DNA from: Polyangium mundeleinium
GTDB taxonomy: Bacteria; Myxococcota_A; Polyangia; Polyangiales; Polyangiaceae
Length of the DNA: 64,000 bases
Direction: 5' to 3'
Assembly: GCF_028369105.1 (NCBI RefSeq)
Contig: NZ_JAQNDO010000001.1
Location: 11,068,501-11,132,500, forward strand
Part shown: in pieces, positions 16,087-24,349 of the stretch
Layout: each line of letters opens with the position of its first letter
How positions within the stretch are numbered: position 1 is the stretch's first letter
The notes under the pieces: generated by a model
What the model was told of the DNA's origin: nothing
The model's input: only the letters and a program-made list of their open reading frames with translations
Database searches by the model: none
Position numbers and translations under genes: made by a program

Positions 16087-17532
16087 TCAAACCCCCGTCT
16101 CTGCCTGGATACGCCCATTCTTCACTGCGGCCGTCAGCGCTTGGTGGTCGCGCTCCGTCTGGTCGGCATAGGCGACCGCAAACGCGGCCGTCGCCTTGTC
16201 GAAGGTGTCCGCTTTCCCGAGATAGGCCGCAATCGCGATCCGATCGCCCGAGCGCGCATGCGCCCGCGCGAGGGTCCAACCGCAGAGACTGCCGTACGCC
16301 GTCAATGCGGCCCGATCCAGCGCGGCAATGTCCACCGAGAACTTCCAGTCGCGTAGCTGGCGCACGTAAAAATCGCGCTCGATCCCGTCGACGCCCTTCA
16401 CCCGCTGCCAGCCGAGGAAGATATCGCTCGCGGCCTGCATCAGCCGCTGGCCCGCCACCACGCGCTGCCCGCTGTTGCCGTATTCGCTCTTGCCGAGGAA
16501 CGGCTCGAGGACCGACGCATGCGCCTCCTTCGCTTGCAGGAAGAGCGGGTCCTGGTCGTCACGGCCGAGGAGCAGAAGGATCCAAGCGCGCGCGCCGACG
16601 CTCCCGACCCCGACGACCTTGTGCGCCATGTCCGCGAAATCGTACTTCTCCAGCAAGTGCCGCCGATCGGTCTGGAGGGTGCAGCGATAGCCGTGCAGGA
16701 TCTCGCGCACTTGCTGCTCGAGTTGCTCGCGGGCCACGCCCTTCAAAAACTCGTCCATCGGGACGATCAGGGGAGGATCACTGATGATGCGCCGCCGGCC
16801 GTCGACCTCGTGGGTCAGCTTCTCGTAGGCCTGAAAGCTGTCCTTCGTCCGGGCCTTCGCGACGTTGTGCTCGGTGACGTGCAGACGCTTGTGACCCACC
16901 CGCGAGCCGAACCGCTCGATGATTTGCTCGGTGTCGAGGCTCGCGTACCAGACGTCGAGGTTGCCGAGCGCCCCGAAGTTCCGCATGGCCTCGCGGTACT
17001 CGCGGACGGTCGCCTGGACGATGTCGGAGCGCGCCGACTTCGAAAAGCCATTGTCGCGCCCGGCGAGCTCCATGCTGGCGGCCAGCCGCTTCACGTCCCA
17101 ATCCCACGGTCCCGGAAGCGTCTCGTCGAAATCGTTGATGTCGAACATCACGCGCCGCTCGGGGGATCCGAACACCCCGAAATTCGACAGGTGCGCGTCG
17201 CCGCAGAGCTGCACCCTCAGGGCCGAGCGGGGGGTGGCGCCCAGATCGGAGGCCATCACGTACGCGGCGCCCCGAAAAAACGTCAATGGGGAGACCAGCA
17301 TCCGGCCATGGCGAATCGGCACGAGCTCGGGCACGCGGATCTTCGCTTGCTCCTCCAAAAGCGCGATCGGATCAGGCCGGTGGGACGGCGCCTCCCAGCT
17401 CGCGTGGGCGGCGCGTGGAATCTTCTCGCGCTCCGCCTTGCCGCGCGCCGCGTGCTCCTCGGCGGAGGGGTGCGGCATTGCCCACGCCCCCGCGTCCGTG
17501 GATGCTCTGTCTCCGGTGGTTATCTCCGTCAT
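16087..17532 (-). CDS. DUF2252 family protein
   Basis: A 481-residue DUF2252 protein. The family core is present: FFRGAAYVMASDL near residue 90, the motif LCGDAHLSNFGVFGSPER, VMFDINDFDETLPGPWDWDVKRLAAS and VVGVGSVGARAWILLL. The HLSNFG and DFDE motifs recall the catalytic and metal-binding loops of aminoglycoside-phosphotransferase-like kinases, so a small-molecule kinase is a reasonable inference; the substrate is not known. The C-terminus (GWTLARAHARSGD) is also typical. The ATG at 17532 follows GGGAGGGACGA with good spacing; the frame opens 26 codons earlier. It lies between the DUF4239-like and LysM genes on the same strand. Confidence 0.88.
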   Translation of the reverse strand: MTEITTGDRASTDAGAWAMPHPSAEEHAARGKAEREKIPRAAHASWEAPSHRPDPIALLEEQAKIRVPELVPIRHGRMLVSPLTFFRGAAYVMASDLGATPRSALRVQLCGDAHLSNFGVFGSPERRVMFDINDFDETLPGPWDWDVKRLAASMELAGRDNGFSKSARSDIVQATVREYREAMRNFGALGNLDVWYASLDTEQIIERFGSRVGHKRLHVTEHNVAKARTKDSFQAYEKLTHEVDGRRRIISDPPLIVPMDEFLKGVAREQLEQQVREILHGYRCTLQTDRRHLLEKYDFADMAHKVVGVGSVGARAWILLLLGRDDQDPLFLQAKEAHASVLEPFLGKSEYGNSGQRVVAGQRLMQAASDIFLGWQRVKGVDGIERDFYVRQLRDWKFSVDIAALDRAALTAYGSLCGWTLARAHARSGDRIAIAAYLGKADTFDKATAAFAVAYADQTERDHQALTAAVKNGRIQAETGV

Positions 17533-17619
17533 TCGTCCCTCCCTCGGCGCTCCTCCTCCCACCCCCGGCGGGACGCGCCCTTCCGATCCTCGCCGGTCCG
17601 CCCGACGCACGCGTGATGC

Positions 17620-18399
17620 TCAATCGCCCATCTTGCGCCGCAGATCGATCATCGCCTGCTGGCTCACCTTCAGGGCCCCCTCCTGCGGGTGGTCGAGGTC
17701 GGCCGTCAGCATCAGGACGACCGAGAGGCTCAGGACCAGCGTCACGAGCGTCGGGGATCGGGGCGTCTTGACCAGACCGGCGTGATACCCGACGGCCATG
17801 AGGTTCAGGATTGCGACGACGTAGAGCGCCGTCCACAGGGCCCCTGGCAGCGCCCCCCGGACGGCCACCTTCACGCGCATCGCGTGGAGCTCGCTCGTCC
17901 TGTTCACCGCTTCGATGAAGAGCCCCACGACGACCGAATCGGGTTGCTCTCGTCCGGCGGCCTCCGCCTCTTTCCACAACTCCCGGTGCAGCTCCTCCGA
18001 GCGCTGCAAGACCTGCTCGACGTTGCCGAGCTGCACCGCGTCCAGACGCACGTCCACGTAGTCACGCAACATCGCGCGGACCTTCCCGCCCCGGTCACCG
18101 GGGAGCAGGCCGGCGCGCAGGTAGGTCGTCTCGACGGCGTTGGCCTCGTCGACGAGGACCTGTTTCCTGGCCTCGAAGCGGTTCGCCGCAAAGCTGAACG
18201 TGAATGCCAGGACGAGCGCCAGCAAGCCCATCGTGGTCGTGACCAGGGCGAGCACGTGGCCCGCTTGCTCGTGCGCGGCGTGGCGCAGCCGGTAGCCTGC
18301 CAACCGATAGCCGCCCTCGACGGCGAGCAGGAGGACCACGATCGTGCCTCCCAGGAGCATCCAGAGCGGAAATCGATCGAGCGGTCCAGCCAGGAACAT
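17620..18399 (-). CDS. DUF4239/bestrophin-like membrane protein
   Basis: A 259-residue integral membrane protein with the layout of the DUF4239 (bestrophin-like) family. There are two N-terminal helices (LWMLLGGTIVVLLLAVEG and VTTTMGLLALVLAFTFSFA), a soluble helical middle (FEARKQVLVDEANAVETTYL, characteristic of the family), then two C-terminal helices (ALWTALYVVAILNLMAVGY and TLVTLVLSLSVVLMLTADL) and the ending DLDHPQEG. Anion-channel activity is suggested only by the distant family name. The ATG at 18399 follows AGAGGTG. It is 87 bp upstream of the DUF2252 gene and may be co-transcribed with it. Confidence 0.78.
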   Translation of the reverse strand: MFLAGPLDRFPLWMLLGGTIVVLLLAVEGGYRLAGYRLRHAAHEQAGHVLALVTTTMGLLALVLAFTFSFAANRFEARKQVLVDEANAVETTYLRAGLLPGDRGGKVRAMLRDYVDVRLDAVQLGNVEQVLQRSEELHRELWKEAEAAGREQPDSVVVGLFIEAVNRTSELHAMRVKVAVRGALPGALWTALYVVAILNLMAVGYHAGLVKTPRSPTLVTLVLSLSVVLMLTADLDHPQEGALKVSQQAMIDLRRKMGD

Positions 18400-18620
18400 G
18401 GGCGCACCTCTCCATCGCGAAAACGGCGCATCTCGTCGCCGGGCCGGCGTGGGCGGTCGCCTTCCGTCCGACAGCCCGGCTGGCACTGGCATTCGGGTCG
18501 CGATCTCTCACGGGAGGTCAACCAAGCCAACCGCGATCCGTCAAGCGCTTTTATCGATGGATTGCCCGTGCTCTGCTCATCCGCCCACGGCGGCACTTCG
18601 TGGGATGCCGAGGGATGGCT

Positions 18621-19364
18621 TCACTGCATGCAGACGCCGTTCATGCAGCCGTTGTCGACGCAGTCGAGCGGCGAGTTGCACGGCTCTCCGCTGAGCTTGA
18701 CACATCGGGATTTTTCACAGCGGTAGCTCGCGCATTCGACGTCGGAGGAGCAAATCTCCCCGGGACGCAGGAGACAGCCGCCAAAGCCGTCACACACGTT
18801 CACGCCACTACAAACAGGGGCATCGTCTTGTGCGTACTTCGGCAGGCTCGAACAGTCTCCCTCCGCGTTGTTGCAGGTGGTGCAGACCCCCTCGCATGGG
18901 CCGTTGCAGCAAACACTGTCCACGCAGAACCCGCTCACACAATCGTTCGCCTCAGAGCACGGCAATCCGAGGCACATCCCGCATGCACCGCCGCAGTCCA
19001 CACCGAGCTCCGGCCCGGACTGGATACCGTCGTTACAATGATAACATTCGTGTTCGCTACAGTGTCCCCCATTTCCACAATCCGCGTCGACGACGCATGC
19101 GACACATTCGGAAGGATCGCCATCGGTGCATACGCCGAGCGAGCATGGAGTGCCCGCGGTCGTGTTCACATGGACGCACGTCGAATCCACGCAGGACCAA
19201 GAGGTACACTCCGTCGCAGGACCGCAGTCCGTCTCCCGAATACACGACGAGCAACCTGGTTCGTCATACGCACATATCAACGTGGCATCTTCGATTCCCA
19301 AGATACCCCGACATCCTCCGAGGAGGAAAAAGCCCAGCAAGATGAATACATGTCGCTTGTACAT
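18621..19364 (-). CDS. Cysteine-rich lipoprotein
   Basis: A 247-residue lipoprotein: FILLGFFLLGGC is the lipobox, followed by dense cysteine motifs of the myxobacterial type (CVVDADCGNGGHC, then CNDGIQSGPELGVDCGGAC, CLGLPCSEANDCVSGFC and DGFGGCLLRPGEICSSDVEC). No enzyme domain is visible; these disulphide-rich proteins are presumed surface or secreted structural or binding proteins. The ATG at 19364 has GAGG 6 bases upstream, better than the GTG at 19370. It starts 12 bases after the next Cys-rich gene, so the two form an operon and share the DGx5-G-x-DCG unit. Base composition is less GC-rich than the neighbours. Confidence 0.78.
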   Translation of the reverse strand: MYKRHVFILLGFFLLGGCRGILGIEDATLICAYDEPGCSSCIRETDCGPATECTSWSCVDSTCVHVNTTAGTPCSLGVCTDGDPSECVACVVDADCGNGGHCSEHECYHCNDGIQSGPELGVDCGGACGMCLGLPCSEANDCVSGFCVDSVCCNGPCEGVCTTCNNAEGDCSSLPKYAQDDAPVCSGVNVCDGFGGCLLRPGEICSSDVECASYRCEKSRCVKLSGEPCNSPLDCVDNGCMNGVCMQ

Positions 19365-19376
19365 CGGCACCCTCGA

Positions 19377-20591
19377 TCACAAGCAAGTATGGTTGACGCA
19401 ACTACCGAAAACACAATCGGAGCTGGATAGACATGGATATCCTTTCTTGGTCTTGCACGTCGTTCCGGCGCACGCTTGGGCCGGACTGTTGCATGTATCG
19501 ATATCGGGCTCCCCGAGCGGGACGGGCTTGCAAGCGCCGTCGTTGTCGCATTCCTGGCAATCACCGTCGCAAGCAGCGTCGCAGCACACCTTCGCTCCTG
19601 ACTCGCCGGCCATGAATGCGCAATGCCCGGACGCGCATTCACTGTCCGCAAGACACGTCGCTCCGCCGCACCAGCCACAGTTGGCGCCACAGTCCGTGCC
19701 CGTCTCGCCGTTGTTCATCACCCCGTCGTGACAGGTCGTGCAAGCACCCAGGAGACAACGCTCCATCGCCGGACAGTCGTCGTCGGTCATGCACTGGACG
19801 CATGCGCCCATGGCATTGCATTGTCCCTTCACGCCAACCTCCATGAGGCAGACTTCCCCATCGTTCTGAGGGACCAGGACCGGCGTCCACGCGACACACG
19901 TCCACGTCATGCACGTCTCCGCGGTCTTCGGCGGATCGTCGATGTCCGCCGTGAGCCTCGTGCCACCCTTGCCGTTGCAGACCCACTTCTGGCAGTCGCC
20001 CGGGATGTCATGTTCGAGGGAAGGGTAGCCGTCGTCATTGTAGAGCGCAGCGCATTGCCCCTGGACGCAGGCCCACTTCAAGCAGCTCGTCGATTTCCCA
20101 CAATCCGTGGGCACCTTGCACGTACGACAAGCGCCCTCCAGGCATTCCGCACAATACGCCGCGGGCGTCGTGCCATCGGGGAGAGGCCACGACACGAGCT
20201 CGCCGTCGACACACCCCTCCTTCGTGCATGGGTTTCCGTCGTCGAAGGGCCCGACTTTATCGGTCTGGACGATCGCGCAAGCTCCGCCCGTGCATTGGGC
20301 CACGTTACAGGGCAGCCCCGTCACGCAATCCGTGTTGTCGTTGCATGGAATCAGGCAAATCCCGAGTTGACACACCCCCTGCAGATTCCCGCGGAAGCAG
20401 GGGTGACCATCGCCGAGATACGAGTGGGTCGCGATCTCGGACTCGCATTGGTCGAGGGTGCATGGGTCGTCGTCTTGTGGAACCGCGCAAGGCGGCGTGC
20501 TGCCACCGCAACCACGCGAAACCCCAGCGACGAGCAGCATGAAGACGAAGAACGCTGTACCCCGTACCTTTGCCCCCCTGGCTTGCAGCAT
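19377..20591 (-). CDS. Cysteine-rich lipoprotein, first gene of a pair
   Basis: A 404-residue exported protein with a signal sequence (TAFFVFMLLVAGVSRGCGG). More than 40 cysteines form repeats such as CNDNTDCVTGLPCNVAQC, CMTDDDCPAMERCLLGAC, the unit DGVMNNGETGTDCGANCG and CLADSECASGHC. The unit around GETGTDCG is shared with the downstream gene. There is no catalytic motif. The likely location is the outer membrane or cell surface. The ATG at 20591 follows GGAGGGGGACC; the frame opens 10 codons earlier. The 235 bp upstream to the kinase gene contains no ORF I would call and is comparatively AT-rich. Confidence 0.78.
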   Translation of the reverse strand: MLQARGAKVRGTAFFVFMLLVAGVSRGCGGSTPPCAVPQDDDPCTLDQCESEIATHSYLGDGHPCFRGNLQGVCQLGICLIPCNDNTDCVTGLPCNVAQCTGGACAIVQTDKVGPFDDGNPCTKEGCVDGELVSWPLPDGTTPAAYCAECLEGACRTCKVPTDCGKSTSCLKWACVQGQCAALYNDDGYPSLEHDIPGDCQKWVCNGKGGTRLTADIDDPPKTAETCMTWTCVAWTPVLVPQNDGEVCLMEVGVKGQCNAMGACVQCMTDDDCPAMERCLLGACTTCHDGVMNNGETGTDCGANCGWCGGATCLADSECASGHCAFMAGESGAKVCCDAACDGDCQECDNDGACKPVPLGEPDIDTCNSPAQACAGTTCKTKKGYPCLSSSDCVFGSCVNHTCL

Positions 20592-20826
20592 GGTCCCCCT
20601 CCATCTGCGTAAGCTGCACAATAGGTGCAGGTTACCGACGCGCAGACGGCGATGTCAACATTCAGGCCCGCGTTTTTTTGCTGCGATATGCCCAGCTCAC
20701 TACGGTTTCAACGTAGGGCTTCAATGTCACGCAAATGTCGACGCGCCGCGTTGGTCCCTCTCGAACTTTACGTTGACGCACCGGAGAGGGGCTGCGTGTG
20801 CATGTTCCGTGGACACGAACGATCGC

Positions 20827-22254
20827 CTAATGTCTCGATCCGTAAAGATCTTTTTGAGGCGTGGGCATCACCGCGGACGCAGAAGGCAACGGGGGGGGCG
20901 CCGAGGGACCGCTTCGAATTTTTATCGATGACGATTTTGCAGTAGACGATGACGCCATGCGTGGTGCGGCTGTTGTGGACGTGAATGCTGCTCCCGAGCG
21001 CACCGACGAGGCCGCCGGAGCATTTTCCTCTTGACGTGGCGTTGTGCTCGTGGGCTGCGAGGTCGCTTCGGGCGCAGCTTCGAGCGCGATGCGCACCGGT
21101 GCGGCTGCGCCGTCCCCCACGACGCGCGCGCCGCATTTCGCGCCGAGGACGACACCAAAAACGACGAGACCCGTCACGCCGAGAATTCCAGCGACCTTGC
21201 GCGCCCTCGGCGCTGTCCCCGAATCGCCAGGCGCAGGCCGGGTCGCCGCGGTGGGCTCCGTCGTGGAAGAGACCAGACGCTGCGCGGTCGACAGCCCCGA
21301 GGGCACCTCCCTCGGCGACGCGCTACGCAGCGTCGATACGGGGCCCGAATCGGGCGCGCCGAGCATGCGGGCGATACGACGCGAATACACGGCGGCATGC
21401 TCCGACCCGAAAGGCGAGAGCTGCGTCGACAATGCAGCGACGCTCGGCAGCCGCGTGGACATGTCCTTTTCAAGGCACGCCATCACCACCGCTTCGAGCT
21501 CCGGGGGCACCTCGGGCCGAAGGACCCGAAGCGGCAACGGGGGACGATGCAGCACCGCGTGGATCATCGCATGGGCCGTGCACACGCCCTCGTGGTGAAA
21601 CGGGGGCTTGCCCGACAGCATGTGGAAAAACGCGGCGCCGAGCGCCCACACATCCGCGCGGGCGTCCAGCCGCTCGGGGGCGGCGATCTGCTCCGGGGCC
21701 ATGTACGGCGCCGAGCCCATCGGACGTGTCGGGTCGAGGCGCTCGGTCCCCGACGTCGCCCACTTCGCGATACCGAAGTCCAAGACCTTCACACACGGCA
21801 AGCCATCCACGCCCTGCGCGAGGAAGAGATTCGCCGGCTTCAAATCCCGATGCACGATGCCCAGCGTGTGGGCCTCGCCGATCGCCTCGCAAGCCTGGAG
21901 GAGGATATCGACGGCGTCGGCGATGGGCAGGGGACCCCGCTCGCGCAGCACGTGCGCGAGATCATGTCCTTCGAGGTGCTCCATCGTGATGTACGGCGTC
22001 CCGTCGTCCAGGGCGGAGACATCGAGGACACGCGCGACGTGCTGGCTCCGCAATCGGGAGGCGGCGCGTGCTTCGCGGACGAAGCGCCCCACGTCGGCGG
22101 GGCTCGCGGCGCCGTGCATCAATTTGATCGCCACGAGCTGATCCAGCGCGAGGTGACGGGCCGCTACGACGACGCCCATTCCCCCGGCGCCAAGCACACG
22201 CTCGACGCGATACTTGTCGTGGAGGATTTGCCCGATCGACAGCCCCGGCAGCAT
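20827..22254 (-). CDS. Ser/Thr protein kinase, single-pass membrane type
   Basis: A 475-residue PknB-type kinase with all core motifs: glycine loop LGAGGMGVV at 21-29, catalytic Lys44 in VAIK, HRDLKPAN at 135-142, DFG at 159-161 and the activation-segment end GSAPYMAPEQ. A helix, GILGVTGLVVFGVVLGAKCG, anchors it, with a Pro/Ser/Thr-rich extracytoplasmic tail that lacks a recognised sensor domain. The kinase domain faces the cytoplasm and would phosphorylate Ser/Thr of partner proteins. The ATG at 22254 has AGGAG 9 bases upstream. It begins 22 bases after the TPR gene, so the two are one operon. Confidence 0.9.
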   Translation of the reverse strand: MLPGLSIGQILHDKYRVERVLGAGGMGVVVAARHLALDQLVAIKLMHGAASPADVGRFVREARAASRLRSQHVARVLDVSALDDGTPYITMEHLEGHDLAHVLRERGPLPIADAVDILLQACEAIGEAHTLGIVHRDLKPANLFLAQGVDGLPCVKVLDFGIAKWATSGTERLDPTRPMGSAPYMAPEQIAAPERLDARADVWALGAAFFHMLSGKPPFHHEGVCTAHAMIHAVLHRPPLPLRVLRPEVPPELEAVVMACLEKDMSTRLPSVAALSTQLSPFGSEHAAVYSRRIARMLGAPDSGPVSTLRSASPREVPSGLSTAQRLVSSTTEPTAATRPAPGDSGTAPRARKVAGILGVTGLVVFGVVLGAKCGARVVGDGAAAPVRIALEAAPEATSQPTSTTPRQEENAPAASSVRSGAAFTSTTAAPRMASSSTAKSSSIKIRSGPSAPPPLPSASAVMPTPQKDLYGSRH

Positions 22255-22276
22255 GAGGGACGGCTCCTGCCTTGCC

Positions 22277-23260
22277 TCACCAGGAGCCGCCCATGGATAC
22301 ACCCGCGCTCGTCGGAGACAACGTCGGGACCACCCACGCGTGCGTGGTGGGCTTCGCGGGACGGGAGCGCGTTGCGAGAAGGAACAACGTCCCCCCGAGC
22401 AAGAAGGACGCGGCCCCCACGGAAATCACGACCGTCGAGGTGTTGGCGAGGAAAATGGACTCGTTCCGGAGCGCGACGCCCTCGGGGTAACACTTGTTCG
22501 GATCCCGGGGAAGGCAATGGTCCTTGGAGGCCGCGTCCTTGTCGTCCGCGGCGGCTCCCAGCGCGAGCGAGACGCCCAATCCAGCGAACCCAACGCCCAT
22601 GAGCACGATCCCCGCGACTGCCTGCGTCTTGCTGTGTTCCGGGATGAAGGGCCGATTCGGTTCGACCGCCACCTCGAGCACGGGAACCTCGACCCGCACC
22701 GTGCCCGGTTCACGAATCGTCCGCTCGACCTTCCACGGCGTCCGGCCCGGGGCCCGGGCTTCGATGACATGCGTGCCCCCGTCGAGCGGGACGGCCGTGC
22801 CCCACTGGGCCTCCGCGACAGCCGCGCCGTCGCGCCAGAGGGTCAACCCTCGAACCCTGCTCGGAGCGGGGACGATCACGGCCAGCCGCGAGAGGCGCCC
22901 TTCCAGTTCGAGCGCTCGTCGCGCCGCTTCCTCCCCGCGCCCCGTATTCCCGTCCCGCCGCGCGATCGCCGCGGCTTCGCCGAAGGCCATGAAGGCGCTC
23001 GCCGTGCGTCCGAGCTTCTCCAGGCAGTCGCCCAGGTTCAGCGCCGTTCCCGATGCGGGATCCAGGCGATGGCTCTCCTCGAACTTGGGGCACGCCTCGG
23101 CGATCTTGCCTTCGTCGAGCAGCCGGCGCGCATCGTTGAAAAGCGCCTCCGCCGCGGCCTTGTCAGGGAGCCCCTGCGCGGAGCTCCATCGCGCGACAGC
23201 GAGCGCGATCACGAAGGTGGAGACAAACCTCATCCCTTTCGTCAGCGCGCGCTCTTTCAC
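22277..23260 (-). CDS. TPR protein with C-terminal membrane helices, kinase partner
   Basis: A 327-residue protein. A signal or anchor segment (RFVSTFVIALAVARWSSAQG) leads to a TPR-like unit (ALFNDARRLLDEGKIAEACP, then FEESHRLDPASGTALNLGDC). A beta segment resembling PEGA-type domains follows (LTLWRDGAAVAEAQWGTAVP), then two apolar helices (VAGIVLMGVGFAGLGVSLAL and STVVISVGAASFLLGGTLFL). It is a paralogue of the protein at 39799-40827, which is also next to a kinase. A scaffold or envelope sensor for the kinase is the inference. GTG at 23260 is preferred because GGGGGGAG lies 7 bases upstream; ATG at 23233 is close behind. Confidence 0.75.
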   Translation of the reverse strand: MKERALTKGMRFVSTFVIALAVARWSSAQGLPDKAAAEALFNDARRLLDEGKIAEACPKFEESHRLDPASGTALNLGDCLEKLGRTASAFMAFGEAAAIARRDGNTGRGEEAARRALELEGRLSRLAVIVPAPSRVRGLTLWRDGAAVAEAQWGTAVPLDGGTHVIEARAPGRTPWKVERTIREPGTVRVEVPVLEVAVEPNRPFIPEHSKTQAVAGIVLMGVGFAGLGVSLALGAAADDKDAASKDHCLPRDPNKCYPEGVALRNESIFLANTSTVVISVGAASFLLGGTLFLLATRSRPAKPTTHAWVVPTLSPTSAGVSMGGSW

Positions 23261-23445
23261 CGAACTCTCCCCCCCGAGGATCATCCCCCCAGATCAGTCA
23301 CCACCACTAGAAGGCAAGCCCACCATACGCGTATCCATGTCCGCTGCCAACAATCTCGTTGCGCCGTCCTGCCGCGGTCCTCGCTTTCCTACAACCCGGC
23401 GCCGAGGGGGGATCCCTCGACCGGCGCCAAGGGGTCCGAGGCCGC

Positions 23446-23778
23446 CTCCTGGAGGTCCGCGACCGGCTCCTGGAGGTCCTCGACCGGCTCCTGGAGGTCC
23501 GCGACCGGGTCGAGGACGTTCACGACCGGCACCAGGAGGTCACTCGACCTCCTCCAGGAGGTCCGCGACCCTCTCCAGGAGGTCCGCGACCGGGTCGAGG
23601 ACGTTCACGACCGGCACCAGGAGGTCACTCGACCTCCTCCAGGAAGTCCACGACCGCCTCCAGGAGGTCCACGACCGCCTCCAGGAAGTCCACGACCGCC
23701 TCCAAGAGGTCCACGACCTCCTCCAGGAGGTCACTCGACCTCCTCCAAGAGGTCCACGACCGCCTCCAGGAGGTCTGT
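23446..23778. repeat. 21-bp tandem repeat array A, frame-breaking
   Basis: Sixteen tandem units of 21 bp, consensus CTCCAGGAGGTCC followed by ACGACCGC. Three units (23530-23551, 23615-23636, 23721-23742) are 22 bp and contain GTCACTCGACCTC. Each of these shifts the reading frame by one, so no strand has a coherent ORF through the array. A larger block (GTCGAGGACGTTCACG plus a CACCAGG unit) recurs 85 bp apart. CTCCAGGAG and GAGGTC-ACTC-GACCTC are self-complementary, so RNA or single-stranded DNA hairpins could form. It lies in the 696 bp between the TPR gene start (23260) and the decayed lipoprotein gene (23957); I see no other gene in that stretch. Confidence 0.9.
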
Positions 23779-23956
23779 GCAACCGAGGGCGCGTGTTTCC
23801 CCATGTGCCGTGAGGGAATGAAGCGTGGAGCCTAACAGCCGTCCTGACTCGTGAAAGACAGCCTCGTACCCCTGCGCACCCTACAACAGACCAGGATATA
23901 TCTCTCCACCGGGTCTGTGAGGGCACGACCATTCCTTCCCGAAGGAGCTTGTTTGT

Positions 23957-24285
23957 ATGCGGACCGCTCGTCCCTTCACCATGTTCAAGACCGCGACGTT
24001 GCTGTTCGGCGCGCTCGTCCTTCCTTTGGCGAGCTGCACGGCCGAAATGGATCAGGAAAACGTCAGCGATACCTACATGAGCTTCGAGGAATTCGAGGCT
24101 CAAACCTACCGAGAGCCGGATACAGGCATCTACATCGTCGACGGAGACATTCCGACAATCGGGCCGACCTCGTGTGGAGCTCGCTCGGCACCATCAATCG
24201 CACGTACGTGGCCCTCTCCGATGGCGACGGGACGTTCACCCGCCTGAGTGCCTGGGACCAGCCCGAGCAGGGGTGGGGCGGCTAG
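23957..24285 (+). pseudogene. Decayed secreted protein: lipoprotein N-terminus joined out of frame to an FG-GAP-like repeat
   Basis: The first frame (from ATG 23957, with GAAGGAG 9 bases upstream) encodes a good lipoprotein signal (LLFGALVLPLASC) and the leader MSFEEFEAQTYREPDTGIYI, then turns to nonsense after about IPTIG. The other frame picks up at about 24160 with ADLVWSSLGTINRTYVALSD, GDGTFTRLSAWD and ends at the TAG at 24283-24285. The second part reads as an FG-GAP/VCBS-type repeat with a DGDG calcium-loop sequence. The leader resembles those of exported metallopeptidases of this group, but that is a memory-based inference. An internal deletion with frame loss explains both halves. Confidence 0.7.
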
Positions 24286-24349
24286 CAGGCTGTCGATAAA
24301 CTTGCTGCGCGCCCTGGATCGTCGGTCGTCGTCCTCGGAATACTCTCCT

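Noticed and set aside
23446-23778. CRISPR array
   Set aside because: Units are directly adjacent with no unique spacers and no cas genes are nearby.
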